From Alteromonadaceae bacterium M269 (lineage in GTDB: Bacteria > Pseudomonadota > Gammaproteobacteria > Enterobacterales > Alteromonadaceae): 64,000 bases of DNA. The translations under genes were made by a program, and so were the position numbers. The stretch is taken from positions 62,001-126,000 of the forward strand of contig SMNZ01000007.1 of the NCBI GenBank assembly GCA_004353515.1. The letters are read 5' to 3'. The notes beneath the pieces were generated by a model that was given only the letters and a program-made list of their open reading frames with translations, searched no databases and was not told the origin of the DNA. Positions 6,849 to 15,538 of this stretch are shown here, piece after piece; positions within the stretch are counted from its first letter, which is position 1; the number at the start of each line of letters is the position of its first letter.

Positions 6849-9608
6849 ATGAAAAAGTCTCTTCCTTTAGCTATTGCGGGTTTGGGTGTTTTAGGTGCAG
6901 TAACAAGCTATACCGTATTCGGCCACGCAGAACATGATAAAAGTCGATTTGTTGCCGCTAACGGACAAGATAAAGGGTTGTGCGACAACAGAGCTCGCCC
7001 TTGTAAGACCATCAGTTACGCAACGCAAAAAGCGAACAAAGGAGACAAAGTTCTAGTCGCTGGTGGTCAATATGCGATTACAGAACCATCAGAGCTTTTA
7101 TACCTGGTCAGTCAAACTGTTCCTGTGGTCGGTGGCTTCAGCACAGTCGATCTTTTCCAGACTCAAAACCCCAATTTACACACCACAACGCTAACGGGTG
7201 TTCCGCTAAAATATGCTGAAGAACTCTACCAGCAGGGTTTTAACGTTATTAGTGATCAAAAAGGTTTAGAGACAGAAAAAGTTGAAGTAGACACAGCACT
7301 ACTACAACAGCTAACAAACGGCCAACCGGCAACAAACTGTGTTAACGGACAAGCAGGAGTGTTCCCCTGTAACAACATGGACTTACTCAGCCACATTCCG
7401 TTAGCTGATTTTCCAAGTAACCCAAACGCGGCTAACGATATTTGGGGACATGTTGACCTCAACGACCAACGTGAATACGCCATTATCGGATTGAGAAACA
7501 GCGTTGCCGTTGTAGATCTTATGGATCCTGAAAACCCGCGCATTGTCGGACAAGTGACAGGGCCAAGTACCACATGGCGTGATATTAAAGTTTTCCAACG
7601 ATTCAATGAAACAACATTTACTTGGGAAGCTTACGCTTATGTCACCGCAGATAGCGCCAACCAAGGCACATTGATTATTGATCTCAACCAGTTACCAAAC
7701 GCCATCAGCTTGGCAAACAGAGATAACACTGATATCGCCGCACATAATGTCTACATCAGTAATGTCGATTATTCTCTTGGAACACAACTCCCGAATACGA
7801 CGGCACAGCTGCATATCGCAGGCTCAGGTAACTTTGGGGGCTCATTCCGTAGCTATTCGCTGCAAGATCCGACTGACTTATCTTCAACCTTTAGCTTCAC
7901 CACAGCAACCCGTGCCGACTACACACACGACATGTCGTCTCTTAATATTACAGACCAACGTGCAACAACCCAGTGCGTTAATGCTGTTGCTGGAACATGT
8001 TTGCTGATTCTTGATTTCAACGAGAATCAACTCAGGCTTTGGGACCATTCAAACCCCAATACATCGGTTAACTTGAGTAATACCAGCTACCCAAATGTTA
8101 GTTATGTGCACTCAGGTTGGTGGAGTGAAGATCGTCAATTCGTGTTCGTTCATGATGAGCTTGATGAACGTGACAGGAGTTTGAATACTACACTCCGTAT
8201 TTTTGATGTGAGTAACTTAACCAGTCCAACATTAGCAGGTGTTTGGACAGGCCCAACAGCGGCTATCGACCACAACGGTTTTGTTCGAGGTAATCGCTAC
8301 TATATGTCGAACTATGAGCGTGGTATTACCGCATTAGATATTACCGATCCAACAACACCGACTGAAGTAGGTTACTTCGATACCTTCCCATCATCTGACA
8401 ACACCTCCTTTAACGGTGCTTGGGGTGTCTACCCTTATCTACCAAGCGGCATTATCCTAGCCAGTGACATCAATACGGGGCTTTATGTCCTTCGCGACAA
8501 CACCGCACAAAGCGCGAGTTCACAACTTAGTTTCTCTCAAGAGACCTACGCAGCAGATGAAGGCGATACGCTCGACATCATTGTGAATAAAACGGGAACG
8601 GCTGCTGTTGAAGTGTCATATGAGACTGTTCCGGGTTCCGCTGCAGCAAACGACTTTACTGGAAGTACCGGAACGTTAACCTGGGCAGCTAACGATCAGA
8701 CGAGCAGAACCATTTCTGTTCCTATTGCCGCTGATACCAATGCACGAGAGATAACGGAGCTGTTCTTCGTTCGCCTTTTCGATCCAAGAAATGGCGCCAC
8801 GTTAACAACACCAAACTTATCCATCGTCAGTATTACCGGCGCACCGAATGGTGGAACACTATCCTTTACTCAATCAACAGAAACCATTCGTGAAAACCAG
8901 ACAACAGTTGAAGTCATGGTAAGCCGCACAGGCGGAAACGAAAGCATTGGTACCATCGACTACGAAGTTACTTCAGGTACAGCCATTGTTGGCCAAGATG
9001 TCGAAGCTAACAGCGGCACACTGACTTTCCCAGAAGGCAACAGTGACCCACAAACCATCTCGATAACAATAATCAACGATGACACAACAGAGCAACTGGA
9101 GAACTTCTCTATTGTCTTAAGTAATCCCAATGATGTCTTCCTAGGAACAAATGATGAAGTCGTGGTCAGCATTCGCGACGACGAAAGCAACCAGCCACCA
9201 ACAGCCACTATTGGTAACGACAGAGAAGTAAATACCCGCGTAAGAGTGGACTTAACAGTTACGGCAACAGACCCTGAAGGTCAGGACCTAACCTACGCTT
9301 GGTCACAAACAGCAGGCGATACGGTCACTATTGATAATCCAAATCAGCAAAGTATTTCTTTCACATCCCCTGATGATGCAGGTGATGTCACTATACAAGT
9401 GGATGTAACCGATGATTTTGGTGTTACAACCAGTGCATCTGTTGTCGTAACAGTTGTTGCTCCTGCACCACCGCCTCCTCCGCCACCAGCGCCGACACCA
9501 ACAGCTAACACCTCTGATTCGGGTGGCGGCGGCAGTAACAACCTGATAGCACTAGCGTTACTTGCATTGATAACGCTTAGGAAAAGGAAGTTTAACGCCA
9601 AGCACTAG
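6849..9608 (+). CDS. Choice-of-anchor B surface protein with Calx-beta repeats and GlyGly-CTERM
   Basis: A 919-residue exported protein. A signal peptide (about 1-26) is followed by a short right-handed-helix-like segment with a Cys pair (CDNRARPC, about 44-51). Residues about 190-555 form the choice-of-anchor B/LVIVD beta-propeller (IWGHVDLNDQREYAIIGL, HDMSSLNITDQ, repeated 'D..NP..VG' units). Two Calx-beta domains follow (about 560-665 and 670-775), then an Ig/PKD-like domain (about 785-880) and a proline linker. The end, GGGGSNNLIALALLALITLRKRK, is a GlyGly-CTERM sorting signal read by rhombosortase and linked to type II secretion. It is divergent from the MbnP/MbnH pair, suggesting a joint extracellular or periplasmic role. 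Substrate unknown. Confidence 0.88.
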   Translation: MKKSLPLAIAGLGVLGAVTSYTVFGHAEHDKSRFVAANGQDKGLCDNRARPCKTISYATQKANKGDKVLVAGGQYAITEPSELLYLVSQTVPVVGGFSTVDLFQTQNPNLHTTTLTGVPLKYAEELYQQGFNVISDQKGLETEKVEVDTALLQQLTNGQPATNCVNGQAGVFPCNNMDLLSHIPLADFPSNPNAANDIWGHVDLNDQREYAIIGLRNSVAVVDLMDPENPRIVGQVTGPSTTWRDIKVFQRFNETTFTWEAYAYVTADSANQGTLIIDLNQLPNAISLANRDNTDIAAHNVYISNVDYSLGTQLPNTTAQLHIAGSGNFGGSFRSYSLQDPTDLSSTFSFTTATRADYTHDMSSLNITDQRATTQCVNAVAGTCLLILDFNENQLRLWDHSNPNTSVNLSNTSYPNVSYVHSGWWSEDRQFVFVHDELDERDRSLNTTLRIFDVSNLTSPTLAGVWTGPTAAIDHNGFVRGNRYYMSNYERGITALDITDPTTPTEVGYFDTFPSSDNTSFNGAWGVYPYLPSGIILASDINTGLYVLRDNTAQSASSQLSFSQETYAADEGDTLDIIVNKTGTAAVEVSYETVPGSAAANDFTGSTGTLTWAANDQTSRTISVPIAADTNAREITELFFVRLFDPRNGATLTTPNLSIVSITGAPNGGTLSFTQSTETIRENQTTVEVMVSRTGGNESIGTIDYEVTSGTAIVGQDVEANSGTLTFPEGNSDPQTISITIINDDTTEQLENFSIVLSNPNDVFLGTNDEVVVSIRDDESNQPPTATIGNDREVNTRVRVDLTVTATDPEGQDLTYAWSQTAGDTVTIDNPNQQSISFTSPDDAGDVTIQVDVTDDFGVTTSASVVVTVVAPAPPPPPPPAPTPTANTSDSGGGGSNNLIALALLALITLRKRKFNAKH

Positions 9609-9625
9609 GAGATTTGTTTGTTTTT

Positions 9626-9658
9626 CACTCAAATAATCAATAAGGTATTATTTGAGTG
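9626..9658. terminator. Perfect 12-bp hairpin after the surface-protein gene
   Basis: CACTCAAATAAT / ATTATTTGAGTG with a 9-base loop, 17 bases past the stop codon. There is no T-tract after it on the plus strand, so termination efficiency is uncertain. Confidence 0.5.
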
Positions 9659-9687
9659 ATGACAAGCGAATTAAAAGTGCTTATACT
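9659..9687 (+). promoter_or_regulatory. tRNA promoter with GC-rich discriminator
   Basis: ATGACA, 17-base spacer, TATACT, then GCGCTCCGC. The near-consensus sigma-70 boxes and the GC-rich discriminator are typical of stable-RNA promoters under stringent control. The tRNA begins about 58 bases further on. Confidence 0.65.
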
Positions 9688-9745
9688 GCGCTCCGCTTTA
9701 TTGTCGAGACTCATTCGAAGTATCCAATCAAGCAACTCTTCAAAT

Positions 9746-9822
9746 GGCCCGTTAGCTCAGTTGGTTAGAGCACCCGACTCATAATCGGTAGGTCCCCTGT
9801 TCAAGTCAGGGACGGGCCACCA
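9746..9822 (+). tRNA. tRNA-Ile2 (anticodon CAT, lysidine-modified)
   Basis: A 77-base tRNA with encoded CCA. The acceptor stem is GGCCCGT / ACGGGCC, the anticodon loop CTCATAA (anticodon CAT) sits on a CCGA/TCGG stem, and the T-arm is CCCTG-TTCAAGT-CAGGG. A CAT anticodon may be elongator Met, initiator Met or Ile2. The GGCCC acceptor start, GACTCATAATCG anticodon arm and TTCAAGTC T-loop match the minor tRNA-Ile2 of enterics (read AUA after TilS makes lysidine) better than elongator tRNA-Met. A decayed copy of its 3' half lies at 11787-11838. Confidence 0.9.
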
Positions 9823-10024
9823 TTTTCAAAGAATTCCAATCACCTACACAATTAATCAAATGCTAATGTTGTAGCGAGTTTGTAGCTATGTAACGCCCTT
9901 TCATTCTTCGATGGAAGCACTCAGTTTTATCATGACTTCGACCAAGTCAACACATAGCGACACATAAGCTTAATCCAAGCTATTGGTGTCTTGGTTAATG
10001 CTCAGAGCTAACTTTGCAAGCGGC

Positions 10025-11425
10025 TTAGAAGCCGTACAAAAGCTTGTTGATTGGGAATTCACCCGCAGCACCATAATCTGCCTGAAGTTCTTCTTCCATC
10101 TGATTCGCGACTCGCTTACTGACACCCTCGCGCCCACTCAGACCATAACTGACTAGTTTTTCAAATCGCGAATCCAGTCCAATTGCCCGCTGAGCCGATG
10201 TTAGTAAATTTGCACGATACTCCTGAACTTCGTCACGAATAAAGTTCCGCACAACTGCTCTAGCACTGGCATGCAGTTCAGCATTTAGTGCCTTCGGTGA
10301 TATATGGATAAGAGGGTCTGCATCCAAATTAAGCAACGGCTGTGCGTCGTGATAACTGTCTTTATCTACTACCTCCAATGGCAAGACCAGGGTGCCACTA
10401 GCCGTCGTTATGCGAACCTCACCTTTAAGTGTATAGGCGCTGTGCGTTACAAAATATGAATGCGGTGAATAGATATCCACGGTGATTGTTGCTGGTGTCT
10501 CAGCTAAATGACGAGTTGTACGGTAAAGCCGGTCTTCCTGATCCTCTATTTCGTCAACGGTTTTACGTAACTTGCCTCTGGCGCGATAAAGTTGTTCCTT
10601 GGCCTGTTTTAATTCCTTGTTTTCCTTTTTCAGTTCCTTGTATTCCTCTTCTGTAAGGGGCCCTGGATTATCGTTCCGATCCTTTTCTATCTGGGCAATC
10701 TTGTGTTCGGCGTCTTTGATCCTATGTTTGTACTTTTTCCTGTCGCGCCGCAACTCTTTGATCTCTCGGTTGATTCGATGAATGCGGTTTTGCAGGTTAT
10801 CGATTTCCGGATTTTCCACTATTTGGCTACCGGAAATATACTCGCCAACATATTCCTCGTCCCATTCAACAATTTCCTCATCGAATTCCTCAAGCGAAAA
10901 GCTATACTCGCGCTGATTGGGTAACCCGGTGTAATCGTCCGGCATCGGGATGATGTCATCTATCCCCGTTTCAAGGTTTTGGCCGAAGACGGGTACCGAA
11001 TAGGACGCTTTCACCATTAGGAGACTCTGTTCTGACAATACCTTATGTAACTCCTGAAACCTTGTTTCTGCATGCGGGTTTTCACCAAGTCCTTGTGCCG
11101 CCAAAACCTTCCCATAAAGAACAAGTGCTCGGCCTTTCTGGTTGCGGTCATAGGCTACGTCCGCTGCATCATTTATAGTTTGTAACCACCGTTGGAGAGC
11201 CAATTGGGCCTGATTGAATTTATCGCGAGTTTCATCGCGCCTGGGCTTCAGTTGCAAGGCTTGATCATATTGAGCCATGGCAAGCTCATAGCGACCTTGC
11301 TCTGCGTATGTATCTCCCTGATTTACTATTTTAGTGTGCGCGCAACTGCTCAAAAAGGTAATAGTGAAAAATAGACTAACGAAACCTCTAAAGCCCGCAT
11401 AGCCAGGAAAGGAAAATTTAATCAT
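10025..11425 (-). CDS. TPR/coiled-coil lipoprotein
   Basis: A 466-residue lipoprotein with lipobox LSSC (Cys about 28). Residues about 35-75 contain a tetratricopeptide-like unit (GDTYAEQGRYELAMAQYDQALQLKP). A very acidic stretch (about 180-200) precedes a long charged coiled coil (about 208-308, rich in Arg/Lys/Glu). The C-terminal third is strand-rich (VDIYSPHSYFVTHSAYTLKG). It probably lies in the periplasm on the outer or inner membrane and may act as an assembly scaffold; no enzyme motif is seen. It is the only gene between the intact tRNA-Ile2 and its decayed 3' copy, so it may be cargo of an old tRNA-targeted insertion. Base composition looks GC-richer than the genes on either side by eye. 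Confidence 0.75.
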   Translation of the reverse strand: MIKFSFPGYAGFRGFVSLFFTITFLSSCAHTKIVNQGDTYAEQGRYELAMAQYDQALQLKPRRDETRDKFNQAQLALQRWLQTINDAADVAYDRNQKGRALVLYGKVLAAQGLGENPHAETRFQELHKVLSEQSLLMVKASYSVPVFGQNLETGIDDIIPMPDDYTGLPNQREYSFSLEEFDEEIVEWDEEYVGEYISGSQIVENPEIDNLQNRIHRINREIKELRRDRKKYKHRIKDAEHKIAQIEKDRNDNPGPLTEEEYKELKKENKELKQAKEQLYRARGKLRKTVDEIEDQEDRLYRTTRHLAETPATITVDIYSPHSYFVTHSAYTLKGEVRITTASGTLVLPLEVVDKDSYHDAQPLLNLDADPLIHISPKALNAELHASARAVVRNFIRDEVQEYRANLLTSAQRAIGLDSRFEKLVSYGLSGREGVSKRVANQMEEELQADYGAAGEFPINKLLYGF

Positions 11426-12008
11426 CGCTCACTCCATAATCTTAGATCAGAGGTGAGATTAACCACTCCAGTATTAACATAAGCTTAAGAGATCGAGACC
11501 CACCAGCTTGATAGTTTCCTATTGAAGTATCCGGGTCAAACAACAACTGTGTACAAAGATTGTGTGAAAACCTGCCAAGACAAAAACACTCAATTCTAAG
11601 TCGATGTCTAGCACGTTTTTAGTGACTTAACGAACAGCTAAGAACCAATCTTCAATTATTCCTCTCATCTTTTAAATGAATTAACAGGGAAGGATTTTAT
11701 TGCTCCTAGAAGAGCTATTTTACCTAAAAGAGAATTTGAACGAATAAAGGATAAGTGGTGCAATGTACTAAATTTTGAAGAGGCTCACCGACTCATAATG
11801 GGTAGGTCGCTTGTTAAAGTCAGGGGTGGGCCGTCATTTGATAAATGTGTATCACTTCAACTAAAAGAAATACTCTTAAATCATATTTAAATACCTAACG
11901 TTAATGTACTTATAACTTGACAGTAAAAAATATAGAGCTAGACTCCTGCCACAAGTGTTAGTCTTAAAATTACAGCTATAAGCTTAATACTAATTAGAGA
12001 AACTAATC
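11426..12008. other. Intergenic region with tRNA relic and a decayed reading frame
   Basis: No intact gene. It holds the degenerate 3' half of tRNA-Ile2 (11787-11838). A frame open from 11642 to 11890 without ATG, GTG or TTG at its head runs through that relic; its translation (for example EFERIKDKWCNVLNFEEAHR) looks protein-like, so it may be a gene remnant or chance. Confidence 0.5.
11787..11838 (+). repeat. Decayed 3' half of tRNA-Ile2 (putative old att site)
   Basis: From the anticodon arm through the CCA and a few bases beyond, this aligns without gaps to 9774 onward of the tRNA. Shared blocks include CCGACTCATAAT, GGTAGGTC, AAGTCAGGG and GGGCC; about eight or nine positions differ in about 54. 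The 5' half is absent. A 3' tRNA fragment in direct orientation is what site-specific integration at a tRNA leaves, here long mutated. No integrase gene remains between the copies. Confidence 0.75.
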
Positions 12009-12185
12009 ATGGCACGCGAAATTAAAAAAGGCTGTATTGTTCATGGCTTTGCTAGTCTTGATGGAACATTGCCTTTTGATCCAAAAACCATAGAAGAACG
12101 GAAAGCCGCAAGGCGAGCATTCCTATATAGCTTTGACTGGAGTAAGGTCAAGAGAAACAAAAGCGCTAAATCTAGTCATATCTGA
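12009..12185 (+). CDS. Small basic protein of unknown function (58 aa)
   Basis: A short frame beginning MAREIKKGCIVHGFASLDGT and ending in a Lys/Ser-rich tail. It is basic and soluble with no recognisable motif. It ends only 3 bases before the convergent stop codon of the large nitrilase-like gene, with no terminator between. The ribosome binding site is weak (TAGAGAAAC). It could be a real accessory gene of the tRNA-associated insertion or a fortuitous frame. Confidence 0.4.
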   Translation: MAREIKKGCIVHGFASLDGTLPFDPKTIEERKAARRAFLYSFDWSKVKRNKSAKSSHI

Positions 12186-12188
12186 GCG

Positions 12189-14387
12189 TTAATCGCTCTC
12201 TTTGGAGCTTCCCCACGGCGGGTAGAAATCAGGGTTTTCTCCTTTTGGATCAAAATCTCTCTCGGAGTCTTTTATACTTCTTTGCGCTGTGAGCCTGAGA
12301 GCAAGTGATCGGTTGTCCGCTCTCCCATCCAATGTATAGTCATTAATAGGGAAAAGATTCAAACTGATGGTCGTTGCGTGATAGCCTTCTTCTAACTCAA
12401 TAGGGATGGAGATTCCTCTGTCATCTCTCCAAAGGGCAAAGGATTTTTTCGTTTCGTGGCCTACTTTCTCAAATACTTTATTTGATCTCTCAATTAATCC
12501 TAACGAGCTCATAGATAACACAGAGCTCCCTGGATCTTCAGCCAGAACAGTTGCATATCTAGCAGACCAACGTTCCGGAATTTGTGGACCATCCATCAAC
12601 AAAGAGATAACTAAATTAGGGCCTATCGCCTCAACCACAGTCCTTGCGGGATCGTTTCTCGCCAAATCTTCACAAATTAAAGAGGTTAGAGTCCATTGAT
12701 TACGCATGACTAAAAATGGTAAACGCCTATTAACTACGTTCAAATCTTCCCACCATACCCTTGACGGGTCTAGCGCAGGTGATAAATCATAATCTGAAAC
12801 TTGTTGTTCTGTTACTCGCCACTTATGATGCTTTTCATGAAATATTTCATGAGCGTTAATAGTTTCACTTTTCTCCTCGCTATAGTTCAATGACGCCATA
12901 TACGATGCGTTTACAGGACTTTCCTTTTCATTACCTTCATCATCAAACCTCAGGTACAGATCCTCTCTCACCCCTGAACATAGTAACTCTATAGATGAGT
13001 GTTTCTCGAGGATTTTATTTCGTAATGCAATAATGCTTTTTCTACTCAGGGCAAGTTCGGGCAACACAACAGCATGCGTCATATTTTTACCAAGCTTCTT
13101 ATCAGACTCAGTTATTAATCGACTAACAAAACTAACAAACTTTTCATCCTCATCATCATTCGGCCTAACGTCTAGCGTAAACTTCCCCCACCGCAATTCA
13201 TTATTATTACAGTTATCCTGATTACTTTTACTAACACCTACCGGTTTAAAGTTCTTTGATAGGATTTTGTATGGGTATGGAATCAATAGCATATTAAATA
13301 CAGGATTTTTATTAACCGAATCGTGTGGAGGTTCAGCCCAATCCCAGCCAACTCTAATCGTCCCACTTCCCGGCAATAATGCCAGATTGTGAGAAATCCT
13401 TCTTAATGTGCTACCCAGTGGAGAAGTCCGCGACTTTGGTAAAACATTTGCGATAGACCTATCTGCTAAAGATAATGACTCTACATAACTGAACGGCTCG
13501 GTGTTATACTTTTCTCTATCTTTCAAGTACTTGTTATCGTCTTTTTTCTCACGATTAACCGCATCAATAATCATTTCAGTTAGCTGTATCCATGGAGAGC
13601 AATTTGACGCATCTGAACGGCATTCTTCGTTACTCAATCTCTTGAAACCAGTGCCCTTAGACGCCTCATCAGCAATCACCATAAGCGAATATGCCGCATA
13701 CCACCAATCAGGTTGTTCTTCGTTCGAGCTAACGTTTTTATATACTGGCTTATGCCAACTATTAAGGATTTTTACCCAAAAACTTGTGATACTTTTGTTC
13801 GGAGATAAATCTTTGTTAAAAGGCGAGTCATTAAGTTCGTATAGATTAAGACTAAACCATTCATCTCCAAGCTGCTTCCACTGTTGAATTTCGTCACAAC
13901 TAATGAGCTTAACTTTATTAATTTTTCTTTCATCTTTTACATCTAAAAATGCTTCCCCCTCAAACTCACTTTCAAAGTGATGATATGCTCCACTATCGTT
14001 TAACAACTTAGACATGATAATAAACATATCAAACGGGGAGATTGGTGGAACGATATATTCCTCACTTATTTTCTTTATATTAGTAGCATCTGTAATTATT
14101 CCTTTATATTTATTGTGATTTTCGATGTAGCCACTTTCTTTATTAAATTTTACAAAATCAGAAAACTTTTCCGTCTTATCAGTATCAATATTGTCTTCTA
14201 TGTATTTTTTAATCTTTGTATAAGTTTTAGGGCCGTTTTTTAATATCTCAGATAAGAACAAGGTTTTGCGCTGTAGATTAACTCCATTACCCTTTTCAAA
14301 TAGAAGATAGGTGTATGTGTGATTGCAAAAGCCATTAGGAAAAAGTCTTTTAATGAAGCTACCTATCGTTTCTGTACTAATTGGCAT
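12189..14387 (-). CDS. Large orphan protein with C-terminal nitrilase (CN-hydrolase)-type domain
   Basis: A 732-residue soluble protein. Residues about 430-690 carry the nitrilase signature: Glu444 in VVLPELALS, Lys522 in HHKWRV and Cys572 in LICEDLAR, spaced like the Glu-Lys-Cys triad of carbon-nitrogen hydrolases. Residues 1-390 are helical and unfamiliar, with tryptophan-rich segments (DWWYAAYSLMVIADEA, RVGWDWAEPP); no (Y/F)xDD reverse transcriptase motif is present. Nitrilase domains of this kind are known fused to UG1 reverse transcriptases in DRT type 1 defence. Here the domain stands on another N-terminus, next to a tRNA scar and upstream of a helicase-nuclease. AGGAT precedes the ATG. 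The gene looks AT-rich. Amidase and defence roles are both inference. Confidence 0.75.
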   Translation of the reverse strand: MPISTETIGSFIKRLFPNGFCNHTYTYLLFEKGNGVNLQRKTLFLSEILKNGPKTYTKIKKYIEDNIDTDKTEKFSDFVKFNKESGYIENHNKYKGIITDATNIKKISEEYIVPPISPFDMFIIMSKLLNDSGAYHHFESEFEGEAFLDVKDERKINKVKLISCDEIQQWKQLGDEWFSLNLYELNDSPFNKDLSPNKSITSFWVKILNSWHKPVYKNVSSNEEQPDWWYAAYSLMVIADEASKGTGFKRLSNEECRSDASNCSPWIQLTEMIIDAVNREKKDDNKYLKDREKYNTEPFSYVESLSLADRSIANVLPKSRTSPLGSTLRRISHNLALLPGSGTIRVGWDWAEPPHDSVNKNPVFNMLLIPYPYKILSKNFKPVGVSKSNQDNCNNNELRWGKFTLDVRPNDDEDEKFVSFVSRLITESDKKLGKNMTHAVVLPELALSRKSIIALRNKILEKHSSIELLCSGVREDLYLRFDDEGNEKESPVNASYMASLNYSEEKSETINAHEIFHEKHHKWRVTEQQVSDYDLSPALDPSRVWWEDLNVVNRRLPFLVMRNQWTLTSLICEDLARNDPARTVVEAIGPNLVISLLMDGPQIPERWSARYATVLAEDPGSSVLSMSSLGLIERSNKVFEKVGHETKKSFALWRDDRGISIPIELEEGYHATTISLNLFPINDYTLDGRADNRSLALRLTAQRSIKDSERDFDPKGENPDFYPPWGSSKESD

Positions 14388-14859
14388 GTTGGCATATCCT
14401 ACTTATACAATTATTTAGTCCATTTTCTCATAATAAGGTAAATATTTTCGGTAGACAATAATTGCCCAGTCAGCATTATGAATATCGTCAAAGTACACAT
14501 ACAATGGAAAGCTTGTTTTGCTGCAGGAGCATTCGATCTATACTTTCTTATATACTAGTGTTTGTAAGCTACTGGTATTTTGATCTCTGATGAGACAGTT
14601 GAAAGTCGACATTTGTAATGATACATCTAATATCAAAAACTAAACCTCAAAGGTATGAATCGAACTATTTCAAACGTTAAATATCTCTCACAAATGAGTT
14701 TTAGTGGTTCATCCGCTCTATTGATCAATGTATTTAAATTTTGATTTTGATAGCAATTTCTTTCGCTACCAACAAGTCAGCCAATATAAGTAACCCCGCT
14801 TGTATTCCCTTCACCCAGCATCTAGTATCAGCTTAACAATGACTACCTAGGTTTTATGT
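14388..14859. other. Gene-free stretch, nothing recognised
   Basis: 472 AT-rich bases separating the divergent nitrilase-like and SYLF genes. I see no tRNA, hairpin terminator, long dyad or coding frame. It must contain promoters for both neighbours but no convincing pair of boxes stands out. Confidence 0.4.
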
Positions 14860-15414
14860 ATGTTAAGAATATTCAGTGTTGCACTTATTGCGCTTCTACT
14901 GTGCAACCCTGCGTTTGCAGACAGAGCGGATAAAAAGAGAGCAAAAATCCAAAAAATGCGTGGCGAAGTACTTGCTCAACTTTATGAAGAGAAGCCTTCT
15001 ACACGTTCCGAGATAAGTAACGCTGTCGGTTATGCCGTTTTTTCTAACATTGGTGTTAACGTGATTTTAGTTTCTGCTGGCGGTGGCAGCGGTGTTGTTC
15101 ACGATAATCAATCGGGCGGCGATACCTATATGAAAATGGGTAGTGCAGGTGTTGGACTTGGTTTAGGTATTAAAGACTTTCGTGGTGTTTTTGTCTTTCA
15201 TACTCGCAAAGCCTTAGACAGGTTTATTGATTCAGGCTGGGACTTTTCTGGTCAAGCCGATGCGGCTGCAAAATCTGATGATAAAGGTGGCGAAGGCAAC
15301 GTTGCCGGAACCATTGTGAATGGTGTTAGCTTATACCAAATGACGAAGAATGGTCTTGCACTGCAAGCAACACTTCAAGGTACTAAGTACTGGAAAGATA
15401 AAAAACTGAATTAA
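14860..15414 (+). CDS. Exported SYLF (YSC84-like) domain protein
   Basis: A 184-residue protein with a Sec signal peptide (MLRIFSVALIALLLCNPAFA). The rest is a SYLF/YSC84 domain: GYAVFSNIGVNVILVSAGGGSGVV, then a glycine-rich KMGSAGVGLGLGIKDFRGVFVF and the C-terminal GVSLYQMTKNGLALQATLQGTKYW. SYLF domains bind phosphoinositides in eukaryotes; bacterial exported versions are thought to bind lipid or act in the envelope, with no known enzymatic activity. It is monocistronic, with a GC-rich stem-loop after the stop codon. Confidence 0.85.
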   Translation: MLRIFSVALIALLLCNPAFADRADKKRAKIQKMRGEVLAQLYEEKPSTRSEISNAVGYAVFSNIGVNVILVSAGGGSGVVHDNQSGGDTYMKMGSAGVGLGLGIKDFRGVFVFHTRKALDRFIDSGWDFSGQADAAAKSDDKGGEGNVAGTIVNGVSLYQMTKNGLALQATLQGTKYWKDKKLN

Positions 15415-15422
15415 TACTTATT

Positions 15423-15448
15423 GCCCTTCTGGCTTCGACCAGAGGGGC
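15423..15448 (+). terminator. Stem-loop after the SYLF gene
   Basis: GCCCTTCTGG / CCAGAGGGGC, ten pairs including one G-U, closed by a CTTCGA loop. The following T content is low (CTTCATAC), so this may be only moderately effective. Confidence 0.55.
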
Positions 15449-15538
15449 CTTCATACTCTCTTGTAAAAAACACACTCTGCTTGCTGTTTTCTCCATTCCC
15501 TCATACTCTTACTTAAAAATAAAAACACAGTTAAATAA

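Noticed and set aside
9746-9822. Elongator tRNA-Met
   Set aside because: The CAT anticodon allows it, but acceptor start, anticodon-arm and T-loop sequences match tRNA-Ile2 better.
12189-14387. Reverse transcriptase (DRT type 1) identity for the nitrilase-like protein
   Set aside because: No (Y/F)xDD motif or other RT block is present in the N-terminal part.
14388-14859. A T-arm-like motif GAATCGAAC around 14660
   Set aside because: No acceptor or anticodon stem can be built around it, unlike the sequences at 27.8 and 29.8 kb.
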